Positions 36,101 through 46,600 of a DNA stretch of 64,000 nucleotides are shown here, in pieces. The notes beneath the pieces are model-generated. The model was not told where the DNA came from. It saw only the letters and a list, made by a program, of their open reading frames with translations, and did not search any database. Positions within the stretch are counted from its first letter, which is position 1. Each line of letters opens with the position of its first letter. The position numbers and the translations under genes were made by a program. This DNA is from Stenopsyche tienmushanensis (lineage: Eukaryota > Arthropoda > Insecta > Trichoptera > Stenopsychidae), in assembly GCA_008973525.1 (NCBI GenBank), contig WACJ01000058.1, positions 434,001-498,000 of the forward strand, given 5' to 3'.

Positions 36101-39100
36101 GAAACTACCTTATTTTAAAAATGAATAACACAAACAGTATAATTTAACAGAGGAAAACCACATTAGGAGGCTGATTTTTTAGTGTTTTTCGTAATGTTTT
36201 TTAAAAGAGAAGGAATAATTAGATTTTATTTAAACTTAGATAATGTTTTATCAATATTTTGAAATAGATCTGAATTTTTTTTTTGAGTCATTTCCGTCAG
36301 AAATAGCTGAGTTATAAGGTTCTTCCAATGGAAGGTCGCTATCAGAGTTCACTGCTTTGGTGCAATATGCAAATCACAATTTTTAATTCAAATCAATACA
36401 ACATTTATATTTGATTAACAACATAACTTCTAAATAGGTGAACCAAGGCAATGAGCTTGAAACCGAGGGTGTTCACTTTAGTGGTCATAACATCGGAAAA
36501 AATCGGAATTTTATTGTGAAACTTTCAAAACGTATTCTTGAATAGTTTTACTAATAATTTATGAAATAAAATTTAAAAAAATCGAACCATCTAATGTGGT
36601 TTTCCCCCCTTAATATAGTATAATCAATTTAATAATTTTTTTCCATGTTACAGAGAGACATTTAATGTCTTTATTATGCTTTAAAAATTATATTATTAAA
36701 ATGGCCCACTATTCTATCTCTACTCTTTCATATCGACGGATATATTGTCAAAAGCAGCTTGAATATCGTTCTTTAATTAAGTCAGGATCCTTGGACAATC
36801 AGTATAAATTAGGAATTTCAGATAGCCCCACAAAAAAAAGACATAGGACTAAATTGGGCGAGCGTGCAGCCACTGAAGATCGCCGCGCAAGGAGATGATG
36901 CATCTGGGATACTATTCTCGCAAAACATTCATTGACGTTTGCACCATGTAGGCCGTGATCCCACATTCATTTACACTTCTGGCCGTGCGTTTCAAATAAG
37001 GAAGTTTTTCTGACGCACCCTGTATTTTACATAATTTGGGAAAAATTGCAGCATTGTTTTATTGTTCTAAAATGATAAAAGATGCATATTTATTATTTGA
37101 TTTATGTATAAGTATGGATCTCTGAAGAAGAAAATCTTATTGGAGATTTTATCAGTCTTCCTGCTGGATTTACATTGAAAAATAGAATTAAATTCGCATT
37201 TACAGAAAAAAGCATCCATGGATTATTGTATTTGGTCATCGACCAATGTATTGTAGCAACCTGAATAATGACGACTGCACTCATTATGAAACGGTTACTA
37301 GAGTCGGCCTGCCGTTCTCTCATACTTTTGGTGAGTGTTACAGCTCACTTGAGCGTTTATAATAGGGTGCAATTGGCACTTTTGCTTCCGTTTACAGAAA
37401 GCGGAGACCATGGGTTGTAGTCTATGGTCATCGGCCTATGTATTGCAGTAACGTATTTCCAGATGACTGTAGGCGACAAGACTCTATAACTAGGACAGGC
37501 TTACCGTTTTCTCATGCGTTTGGTGAGTTTCGATGCTCGCTGTAAGCATGGTTATTAAAGCATGCCTTTGGCGTATTTCTGCTTTTCCTTTGCAGAAAAC
37601 GGCGTCCTTGGATAGTTATTTTTGGTCACCGCCCAATGTATTGCAGTAATTTAAACATTGATGATTGTACACATCATGAAACTTTAACACGGGTTGGCTT
37701 ACCTTTTATACATTCATTTGGTAAGGGCGCTACTAACATAATTGTTGTTTTGCTTTATAGTTTTATCTATGATTGCTTAATGCCCCTTTTTTACTTGTTA
37801 TTATTTAAAATGAATATCAATTTTAATTTATTGATGTAAATTGATTTATGTGTTAAATTAACATATTGGCTAATAGTCTTTTATATTTTTAAGCGGTAAT
37901 TTTTATCACAGAAGTTTTAGCCATTTTTTCACTGATATACTTTTCCAAAATGATTTTGTTCACATTAGCATATTTTAAAGCAAGGATAAATAAATTAAAA
38001 CTTCATAAATATGGCAGTAACCAATCCTTTTTATAAAATGAAATCCATGGTGTCCTGCTTCAGTTCCTTTTAATTTTCGAAATGAATTGAATCAAATTAT
38101 TTATTTTTACACTCATTATTTTGACACTGTACTATTTGACCTAGTGCTGGAAATCGGAGCCTTCTTCTTCAGACTAGTGTTTGATATAAATAACATAAAT
38201 AGTACTCATGTAAAATTTGCCAATGACGGGAGTCATTGCTTCTAAAACTGGTCACTATAAGACAAATAATAATTTTAGAAGTAATTAATTTGCTTCATTT
38301 CATTTCTTTGATTGAATTTCTATCTTGTATTAACACCTGATGTGTGTTGAAGGTTCCTTTGGTTATCCTAACACGTTCGTCGCCCCGTTGCTCATATTTG
38401 AGTGACATTTTTCTTCGTCCACCTAAATAGAATTAAAATATAACATATTACATAGCTTGATATTCGCTAAAGCAATTCAAAGACATTTGAGATGATTTTG
38501 GACAATTTCTTGATTCCTGGTATTCAAGTCTCTATATAGATTGCAATTCTTTCTAATAAGTTTGTCCTACGGATTTTTATGAACTTCTAAATGATGAGAC
38601 GAATTTTGGAAGGTAAATCTATCAGGAGCCTACTTATCCAGGTGGTTGTAAATGATTGTCCAATGAACCACGAGCACTGGTCAATACCTCCTCTTCTACA
38701 GCCAGTTCTTCTAACATCTTCTCAAGGTGTTCGCTTCCATACGCATTCAATATTGAGCTTGAAATTGTTCTTATAGCCCTATGAGAGAGCTCCGACCACC
38801 GACAACGCTTGCTGCCATTTTCGTCTGTCCTGGACCTCCTCCCTCCAATTACCTAGGTCCAGATGTGCGGCATCTTTTCCAATTTGACTAGCCTAGCATA
38901 ACCGAGGTCTTTCGATGGGTCTGCTATCACTCAGCTGAATATCTAAGATTGCTCAGAGGACTCGGTGTGTCGGCAACCGTTCAATCTGATGGGTTCAAAC
39001 AAAGCTATTAATACATGTTGTACATGTCCATGACTTCGCGATTGGCCCTCATGGTTTCATAATCTAAGGTTTCGTCTTGGAGAGGTCGAAATGTTATCAT

Positions 39101-41365
39101 AATTGATTGACATACTAAAGGTAGCAGCAGTCCTGTCAATAGTCGTAAGCGTCACCAAAACTTCTGACCTTGATTTCGCAACATAGCCGATATCGTCCGC
39201 AAAGGCAAGATACATTATATCTTTGTTTCATGGATGTGTATGTCCCAATCTGCCAGTCTCCCTCATAATTGCTTTCAACGCAATATTAAAGACAATCAGG
39301 GAGAGGGCGTCTCCCTGTCTAGCTCCCGTTGTCACCCTGAAAGGCTCCGATGGGATGCCGTTAGAACGTACTGACCGTTCCGGTCACGTCTACACGGTGC
39401 ATTTATACCCTTGTCTGATAAGTCTTTAGTATTTAACCCAAGACCAAGCGTATCAGCTGACTGAAGACCAGTAACGAGTTGCATTTTTGGAGTCTGGATT
39501 TATCCCATACGTTTTAGTATCGTATCGCTATTCCAGCTGATTGATCTATGCTCTTATGACTATCGGATTTGGGCCTCGCAATAAACTTTATCGATTCACA
39601 CTGGGCGACGAACGTGTTAACTAATACCATCTGAGATACACTGAAGATAATAGATGTTGTATTTGTACTTTCTAATATACTAATCTGTATTGTCATTTTA
39701 TTTTGTTAATATAATACAAAATTTATGTTAAATAGTTATCGGTTTGGTGCTTCGTGCCATATTGTGATTGTACATCAATCTCATTTCGACTGTAGCTGCT
39801 GGCACTAACCAACATCCTTTCCTCTTATTCAAAGGCTAATTGCTGTAGCTTATAAAACATTGTGAAAACACGTAAACCAAATGTATTTATTTTAAAAGTA
39901 ATGAAATAGAATACCACCAGATTAATATCGATACCATACACGATCATTGTTTTCGTTCGAGTAAATTCTAAAAAAATATATTTTTTATATCTAAACATTG
40001 ATCTATCAACATTTAGAATTCTCTTTCAGAAAACATGTTGAGATTTGAAGAAAAATATTACAACCTGTTAATGTTTGTTTGTCCCACTTCTTAGTTTTAT
40101 TTTTATTCAAAGCTAAATTGTTTGCATCGAATGAGTTTCAGCCAAAATGTTAAAATTTAACACAATTAATTAGAAAAAAATATATGATTTAATTAATTGT
40201 GTGCCTTAAGCGCGTCAATATTTTAATAGCCGTTAACAAACGCTGATGAAAATACACTAAAATGTTTATGTTTTCTGTGAATAGTCTTGGCACTCAATAT
40301 GTTGAATCAAAATTTTAAAATCTGTATAAAATTATAGTATGGTATAGGGCCTGTATTTATAATTAGTTCTTTGGTATTATTGAATTAATGTTTTTTTAAT
40401 GATTATATCCTGTGGATTGTTCTATGAAAAAGTAAATGGCGTTAAAATATATATTTTCTATTATTAGGACTCGAAGAATTGCTGTATAATTATGGAGTCG
40501 ATTTAGAAATCTGGGCACATGAGCATTCGTATGAAAGACTCTGGCCCATATATGATTACAACGTATATAACGGATCTTACGAAGAACCTTACGTTAATCC
40601 ACAGTGAGTAGTGGTGCTGATTGTGTACATCTGTTTTTTATGTGGCTATATTATTGTTGATGCCAAATTTCACATTGTTAATACCGCGATATATTGTTTC
40701 ATTTGTATAATAATTTTAGAGCTCCCGTGCATATAACTACTGGATCTGCTGGTTGTAAAGAAGGACGCGAACCTTTCCTTAGTAAGTATTTTTTAATGTT
40801 TCTTTCAAGCATCAATGTCAGCTGGACTATGTCCACGTGAACATTGAATTATTTCAGTTTTTTCTGCCATTTAAAAGCGACTTACGGACCAATGAACAGA
40901 CATTGTCAATGGATTCGTTTGTGTAATTGTTATTAAGTAATTTTATGGCATTTCATTTATGTTGTTAATTTCAATTATTCGAAATGTATTCTAACGGATT
41001 CCCCAGAATCTCGCCCCACTCGTCTGCTTGATGCAAAGCCTATGCAAAAATTCTAATCTGAACATTTACATTGAAATTATAGTTACTCCTCCGGAATGGT
41101 CTGCTTTCCACAGTCAAGACTATGGATATACAAGGATGAAAGTTTTTAATAAAACGCACTTGTACATCGAACAGGTAATCGTGTGAATTGTATTTATTTT
41201 ATCATTGCATTATGAATTGAATACATCAATTTAAACTTTATGTTTAAGGTCTCGGACGACAAGGCAGGCGAAATCATAGATCGTTTTTGGATCGTAAAAG
41301 CAAAACATGGAAAATACCCGAAAAGGCCTCATCTTGGCAAACGCGCTTATAAACCCAAAAACTGA
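30138..41365 (+). CDS. ACP7: ACP7-type purple acid phosphatase with triplicated exon
   Basis: Iron-dependent metallophosphoesterase of the purple acid phosphatase family, likely secreted. Exons: 30138-30234, 33842-34036, 34359-34480, 34547-34731, 34808-35008, then one of 37206-37330, 37398-37522 or 37596-37720, then 40468-40603, 40720-40781, 41083-41174, 41249-41365. Phases agree; the product is 443 residues whichever variant is used (human ACP7 about 438). Residues 1-18 are a hydrophobic signal peptide. Residues ~24-115 are the N-terminal Fn3-like domain. The metallophosphatase follows: GD at 130-131, GDFAY at 159-163, GNHE at 194-197, GHRPMYCSN at 277-285, AHEH at 325-328. All metal-binding positions are present. 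Tail: HLYIEQVSDD and a basic C-terminus. Start is the first ATG before a good donor (GGAA|gtaagt). Confidence 0.95.
32230..32660 (-). mobile_element. LINE 3' end (tail family, copy 3) in ACP7 intron 1
   Basis: Reverse-orientation match to 10940-11200: the blocks 'ggggttacatcc', 'tcgatattgaaggtagca', 'gaacgctcac', 'gtgggaagtttgtaaagact' and 'gagggtgtctccctgtccat' occur in the same order. The microsatellite tail itself is missing in this copy. Confidence 0.7.
33440..33604 (+). pseudogene. pogo/Tigger-type transposase C-terminal remnant
   Basis: An open stretch ending at a TGA near 33604 reads VNILRLDVDNNDMDELVEAH followed by QELTTKELTELL and an acidic end. The pattern 'D.DD..EL...H..ELT..EL.EL' is the familiar C-terminal end of pogo/Tigger DDE transposases. 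No upstream catalytic region is visible, so only the last ~50 codons survive, in ACP7 intron 1. It matches the type of the MITE in MTPAP intron 5. Confidence 0.7.
35225..35440 (+). repeat. Interspersed repeat family, copy in ACP7 intron 5
   Basis: Starts near 'ctctttcaacaaagataag' and runs through 'aggcgtttgttttgataatt', 'ccttgactgttctggagtgg' and 'gcacggtaaccctgtcc' to 'ttttattttcgc'. Further copies lie at 48345-48580 (+), 52360-52560 (-) and, partial, at 23640-23790. No protein and no clear terminal repeats. SINE, MITE or solo LTR cannot be told apart by eye. Confidence 0.65.
36150..36612. mobile_element. Element with inverted ends in ACP7 intron 5
   Basis: Left end GGAAAACCACATTAG and right end read backwards GGAAAACCACATTAG match over about 15 bases and enclose ~430 bp with no long open frame. 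Superfamily unclear; target duplication not visible. Confidence 0.5.
36960..37025. repeat. Transposon end shared with 51005-51070
   Basis: The bases 'tttcaaataaggaagttt' followed by 'gcaccctgtattt' recur near 51027 with few changes ('gcaccttgtattt'). Read backwards the end is ATACAGGGTGCGTCAGAAA-like, a common insect DNA-transposon terminus. It lies about 180 bp before alternative exon A. Confidence 0.45.
37206..37330 (+). other. ACP7: ACP7 alternative exon A
   Basis: 125 bp, acceptor atttacag, donor TTTG|gtgagt, enters in phase 2 and leaves in phase 1. Encodes RKKHPWIIVFGHRPMYCSN followed by a 23-residue stretch with NNDDCTHYETVTRVGLPFSH. The metal-ligand His (residue 278) is kept. It is closest to copy C in protein sequence. 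Confidence 0.92.
37398..37522 (+). other. ACP7: ACP7 alternative exon B
   Basis: 125 bp, acceptor tttacag, donor TTTG|gtgagt, same phases as A and C. Encodes RKRRPWVVVYGHRPMYCSN followed by VFPDDCRRQDSITRTGLPFS. It is the most divergent of the three in the loop after the metal-binding motif, where A and C share NLN.DDCTH.ET. It starts 67 bp after exon A ends. Confidence 0.92.
37596..37720 (+). other. ACP7: ACP7 alternative exon C
   Basis: 125 bp, acceptor tttgcag, donor TTTG|gtaagg, same phases as A and B. Encodes RKRRPWIVIFGHRPMYCSN followed by LNIDDCTHHETLTRVGLPFI. It starts 73 bp after exon B. The following intron is 2.7 kb and contains LINE debris. Confidence 0.92.
38790..39430 (-). mobile_element. 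LINE reverse transcriptase fragment in ACP7 intron 6
   Basis: On the minus strand the catalytic box reads YLAFADDIGYVAKS, preceded by a degraded GVRQGDALSLI-like block (plus strand 39290-39330). The C-terminal end of the fragment matches the first ~110 bases of the window, so it is the same family as the 1-790 copy. Frame breaks show it is dead. Confidence 0.75.
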
Positions 41366-42730
41366 ACAAAATATCCTCTAGTGTCTAGACTATGTTTAGA
41401 ATTAGGAATTGAATACTGCATCTGAATGTTACTACATAATCATTTTTATTAAAACTGCATGTTGTTTTTGTCCCCAAATTAAAAAAAAAATGCTTTTTGA
41501 TAAATATAATTTTGCAATAATTGAAAGTCAATTCAAAATATTTTAGTACACGTGGACAAAGATTTGCATATCATATACGTAAATATTGTAACTATTGAGA
41601 TATATCATTTTCAGCGTATAGTGCCAATATTAATTTTATTAACGTGCGTGAAGAGTACAACTTAATGCATATCTACGTATGACGCCATCGATTGTTTTAT
41701 AGAACGTTCAAATCTATACTAATATCTTTATAGTTTATTTAGGAATTATAAAAAATGTCCCCATCCCACCGCTTTTATTCCCTGTTTTAATATTGACTAA
41801 ACAACTTAAAGGAGTATTATTTTCATAAATATGTATGTGTATTAGCTTAGGGATTGGCACAAAATATGAGACGGCCATTTTGCAAAAAAGAATGTGATCA
41901 AATGTGGTTTTAAAAAGGATTAAAATAATTGTCTATTTCAATATACTATATTTATGATAAATGTGTATTGCATAGATGGCACTACGTCCTAGGCTAGTTT
42001 GATTTTAGAAAGCACAGGGTAGAGCGTCATGTGACAAAGTGCCACCTTTTTTTTTTTTCGTAATCCATCTCCTACTCATGGTATTTTAATACTCTACCGA
42101 ATGATTCTTAAACAAATTCTATACGTATATATAAATTCTCTCATAAAATATTTAATGGCATAGTATACGTTTATCCTCAAAATTAGAATAAAATGTATTA
42201 AAATACGTAATTGCTTAATAACCAAAGAAGATAACTAAATAACCAGTGTTTAATGTTAGTTTTTTGTTTCTTCAAATTAAAGTATAGAACAAAATGTATT
42301 TTGAAGTTGCGAAACAACGGGCTAAATTGGTTTTTATTGTATTTAAACGTAAACATTGGACTGAAATCTATTGTAGATCGTTAATTGATTATTGCAAAAT
42401 ATATTTTGTTCGGATTACTTAAGATATATTTAATAATTGACAAGTCATCCAGTCTCATAATTGTGATATGTATTTCTCATAATGATTTTATATACTAAAT
42501 AAAATATTCTTATTGATCGATATGTTTTTTAATTAGAAGATAATGGATAATTATTCGATTCATTTAACAAAAGTAAATATTAGATATCCGGTACAATTTT
42601 CAACGTCTCCTTTTTTGGAAATACTCAGATGATTTCTCTTTTTGGTCGTAATATGATCAACAGCATTAAAGCCTGATGCTTTAAGATATGAACTAGGGAG
42701 AGATATTAATAAATCTGATATAATTTTCTA
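41366..42730. other. Gap after ACP7
   Basis: AT-rich DNA with several possible polyadenylation signals for ACP7 (for example AATAAA near 42498). No gene and no recognisable transposon protein. Confidence 0.5.
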
Positions 42731-42734
42731 CATT

Positions 42735-43440
42735 TAGGATCACACTGGGCGAGAGAGGCAAGTTTACAGAGCACATCAAGAATGCGACTTTGAAGGCCAA
42801 TTCGGCCTTTGCCAAAATCACTCGCATCTCGGGATCGGACTGGGAAATCGGGGGCAAGGCCATAAGTATGTATGATGCCATGTTCGTTAGCATTGCTTCT
42901 TATGCTGTAGGGGCCTGGGCTCAAGCTGGATTATTCCAGTGCCGCGGCATAAACTTCACGCACCGACGGATGCCCTGTGTCAGATAGAGAGGTGCTCTTA
43001 TTATTGTAACCAAGGCCTATAGGACTGTCTCGACTGCGGCCCTGCCTGTTCTGGCTGATCTTCTGCCGCTAGACTTGTAGCTGCAGCTAAGTGTGGCTCC
43101 CTATGGGTTGGCGAACCAATTATAAATTTTTATTAGCAACAATTGCATTGACGTATCCCTCCTGGATGACCTCAAACCTTGTTTAGAATCCAACGTAAAA
43201 ATAATAAAAAAGGGGATACTTGTTGCATGACAATACTGGCAGGAAAGATGGATGAATAAGAAGGATAGAAGACACTGTGGGATATGACAGCGGATCATAT
43301 ACTATGGTCATGTCCAGGCATGGAGACTGATCAGAAAGTTCTCCTGCAAAGTGTCAGGAGTCCCCGTGTATTCAAACAGTTCTGTAATAGTTTTGGCACC
43401 AAATGTGCAGAAGGAGGATTCTACGGGGAATAACTTCATA
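42735..43440 (+). mobile_element. R1-clade LINE fragment, decayed
   Basis: Plus-strand frames carry KANSAFAKITRISGSDWEIG and MYDAMFVSIASYAVGAWA, which line up with AMGAFGKMSRLCGADWGLS and AYQAIYVSIVTYGAGAWA of the intact element at 55.8 kb. Further on come ADHILWSCPGMETDQKVLL (the H..C zinc-knuckle part) and FCNSFGTKCAEGGFYGE, the usual end. Stops and shifts interrupt it. Confidence 0.8.
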
Positions 43441-43487
43441 GCCTACTCCCTCCATTTTTGTTTGCCGACTAGTCGTTATTGGCGGGA

Positions 43488-43607
43488 GAGGTATTTTTAC
43501 CTTTTGCGTTGACTCCACTTTCATGGCGGACACGTTATAAATCATATCTAGTATTTATACCTTTTCCGCCGTCAAAGTGGAGTCAACGCAAAAGGTAAAA
43601 ATACCTC
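43488..43607. repeat. Perfect-looking long palindrome (foldback)
   Basis: Two 42-base arms (43488-43529 and 43566-43607), complementary with two mismatches, around a 36-base spacer. The arms start GAGGTATTTTTACCTTTTGC. The palindrome directly follows the R1-clade fragment. Probably a foldback or small inverted-repeat transposon. Confidence 0.8.
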
Positions 43608-43839
43608 GCAAAAGGTAACAAAGACCAGTCTGCGTAAATGGTATAAATACCCTTCCCAATGGAGATGTGTTAACTGGCATGGACCCGATTAGTGGGTTCG
43701 ATACACAACCTGAGTCAGAGGCAAGTCCCATCTAAGGTGTTCCTCATATTTGAAAATAATGTAGACATTTTTTTTTATTTTATCACAGGTTTTCATATCC
43801 ACCTCATCATATCTAATTCCTAATTATTCTTCTTGGAAA

Positions 43840-44060
43840 ATGGACGTAGCCATGTCTGGGCATGGTGTCCAATCGCAAGGCGCTATTTCATTGTGTCAGC
43901 GATCCAGAATTTGGACCAATTGGACACGGAAATCTTATGGCCATTCCCTCCAATTTTAGAGCTTTCTGTAATAAATTTGAGGAAAAATGCATTCCTGGGG
44001 CTTTCTACGATCTCGATAGGGTCATAGAGATTCCCCCCCCTGGCGGCCAGTAGACTCAAC
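43840..44060 (+). mobile_element. R1-clade LINE C-terminal remnant
   Basis: The frame ending at 44053 reads MVSNRKALFHCVSDPEFGPI, then HGNLMAIPSNFRAFCNKFEE and KCIPGAFYDL. It lines up with the last ~60 codons of the intact R1-clade element (HRDLVTRPGAFSAFNAFC..KCAHGGFYA). Only the very end is kept. Confidence 0.7.
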
Positions 44061-44310
44061 GGACTCGCACCCTCCCAGGGTCGCGAGCAGAACTCAAATA
44101 CACTTTTCCCTATAATTTATATATGTATTATCCCATATGCATTCATCCCTCCGCGCTGAGAGCGCAAGTAGCCACATGTAGTGGAGATATCATGATGAAA
44201 ATTCAAACTTTGAATTTAAAGTCAAAAAACTTTTTTAACATTAATATATATTTTAAGTAAAAAATATTCAAAGTCTTCATATAATCAAGCGTTTATTTAA
44301 ATTAGAGCCA

Positions 44311-45875
44311 TCATAATGAATCCAGAAAATCATCCAGCCATACTTCTAAGTCCTCTTCATTTTTGAAATTAGTTTCACTAGTTACGTTAGTAGCAGATGG
44401 TGGTTCAATAGGCTTAACATTAATAACGGAATTTTCAACTCCATCGAATTTAAATAATATATCTGTAAATGTAAATGCATTTGAATGAATCATATTATAA
44501 ATAGATAATACACTATTATCAATATATATATATACCTTCCGATGGCTCTTTCTTAATATTCATATTAATGCTTGTGTCTTTTATTTTGTTTAAAATTTCG
44601 TCTAATTCATAATCGTCTACTAAATTCACATTTGATATTTCAGATGATGTTTCAACAGTCGGAATTGAAATATTTTCCTCCGCTGATTTATTAACACGAC
44701 CAAGTGAATCATCTGCATTTGAACTCTTCAATAATGAAGTTCCGTTCAGCGATAATATGGAATCGTTCGATTCTGAATTTGATGACATTTGGCTGCAATA
44801 TCGTTGTTGATTATTTCTTGCCGTTTGTTGTATGGATTCGACCTGATGCTGCGGGAATAGAGACGGATCCAATTCGATCCGTTTGTAGAATTCGACTGCA
44901 CGAGAGATGTTCGGATATCTTTTTGAGATCCAACATGAACAAATCGTTCTCTTCTTTATCGTTGGCTTCCAAATTCCACGACTTCTCATGTTTGAATTGA
45001 AAATGATCGCCTACTGTTATCGGCTTCCTGAAGAGTTCCTATTTGTATAAAATTAGATTTACAACGTGCGCTATGAATGTTATGAGTTTTGGTCACGTGA
45101 GAAGGATAAATGTAACCTGTAAATTGGCGCCTTGCATCTCTCCCTCAAAAACATCGTAGACATTTTCAGGAAGTTCATTTTGTCTCGCGTTATTTTCTAT
45201 TTTTCTCTTGCTATATTTACTTCGAACGTTTTCAGGTGTCGGTAATTCCTGCAGCTGAGGCAATTGCTTCAGCAATTTTTGGATCAATTAAATGATTACG
45301 CTCTGAAATAACAAAATAGTTGATTAACCTTTTACTAAATATTAAAAACATCTAATAGGCATTTTAAATCACCTTTTATCGGTGATTGTACATTTTTCTG
45401 TTCGACAGCATTTGAAATTTTTGGATTGAGAGCATTTGAATGTTTTGGATTGATTGCATTTGAATTTTTAGGATTGACCGCATTTGGATTTTTCAACTTG
45501 GGTGGTTTTTGATTTTTTGCATCAACCTTTTTAGGATTTTCACCCTTCTTTTGGGGTGGCTTATTTTCGCCTTTCCCTGTCGTCTTTCTGAAAAGAAGTA
45601 ATAAAAAGTGTAAGAATAATATATTTTCTGATGCTATTGAATAAAATCTTACCAATTAAATTAATATCTGTTATTTTCATGCTCTATGAACATTTAATAA
45701 ACAAGTTTACAAACTTTTTTTCTTCACTTTCGATTCAAATAAATGACCTCACATGACCGAATTAATAAATTTTTACATTTGGACCGACAGACGATTAAAT
45801 CTCCATTCTTATAAACAGGATTATACATGTAAATTTCAAATGAACATACTTGTTTTTGTTTGGTTTTGCTGACAT
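44311..45875 (-). CDS. AVEN: Aven homologue with two frame breaks
   Basis: Aven is a cell-death inhibitor and ATM/ATR pathway factor; an insect homologue exists. Exons: 45875-45850 (MSAKPNKNK), 45587-45373, 45302-45117, 45038-44536, 44462-44311. Recognisable parts: PENVRSKYSKRK; ELFRKPITVGDHFQFKHEKS, then WN, an acidic linker, FMLDLKKISEHLS and RIELDPSLFP; the acidic DDYELDEILNKI; and the C-terminal EEDLEVWLDDFLDSL. Exon 2 carries NPKxSNA repeats. Splice sites are good, but the frame must shift +1 twice: at a TGA in exon 3 (45234-45232) and in exon 4 near 44885-44910. These may be assembly indels, a recent pseudogene or true recoding. AATAAA follows at 44297-44292 (minus strand). Confidence 0.85.
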
Positions 45876-46600
45876 TGCTTTTGTGGCATAACCGCAAATC
45901 GCACAATGACAGCTGCCGCACCATAGACAACATAGTTTTTCAAATTCGACGTCGATTTTGAACGGCGGAAATAAATTTGAATATTTTAAAAGAGAGATTT
46001 GCGCTAAATTTATCGATTAAATATTTTTTAATCGCTGATAAAAATACGCGCGTAAAAAATACAATTTATTTTAAACGCATCAAAATTACTGAATGAATTT
46101 GCTTTTGATAAGAATTTTTAAATGCGCTTTTGTTTTGTAACAATTCATGTTGTCGCTATTTGAATGCATTGTATATGATTATAGTATTTTAATTTTGTTT
46201 TAAATTTGTCAATATTGTAATATTAAAAACTTGATTTTATAATAAACAGATGTCATCCTGTTAAGTATTTATTATATTTTTTTAAATAATATTTTTGAAT
46301 AAAATTAAATATTAATTGTTGTATTATAAATGTTTGATGATTTATATGAGTGATGTTGCAAATTTGTGATAAATTTAATTCCATTGTCTGAATGAAAACA
46401 TATAGAGATAAGATAATGCTCGATATTTGATATAGTAATCGGATAATATTTTCGTTTTTTTGTTTATGGTCATATTTTTTGAATTTAATCGCGGTTTTTT
46501 TGATTTTTGAATATTTTGAATTAAATATGTATGTATTTATTATTTTAGTTAAAAGGATTAAATGGTATGGAAACAGTTATAGGCTTATCATCGGATAATG
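45876..46600. other. AT-rich gap upstream of Aven
   Basis: Probably holds the Aven promoter close to 45900-46000. The remainder is AT-rich with no gene or transposon recognised. Confidence 0.45.

Noticed and set aside
43680..43730. 'gtgggttcgatacacaacc' as a tRNA or SINE B box
   Set aside because: No A box at the right distance and no cloverleaf could be drawn.
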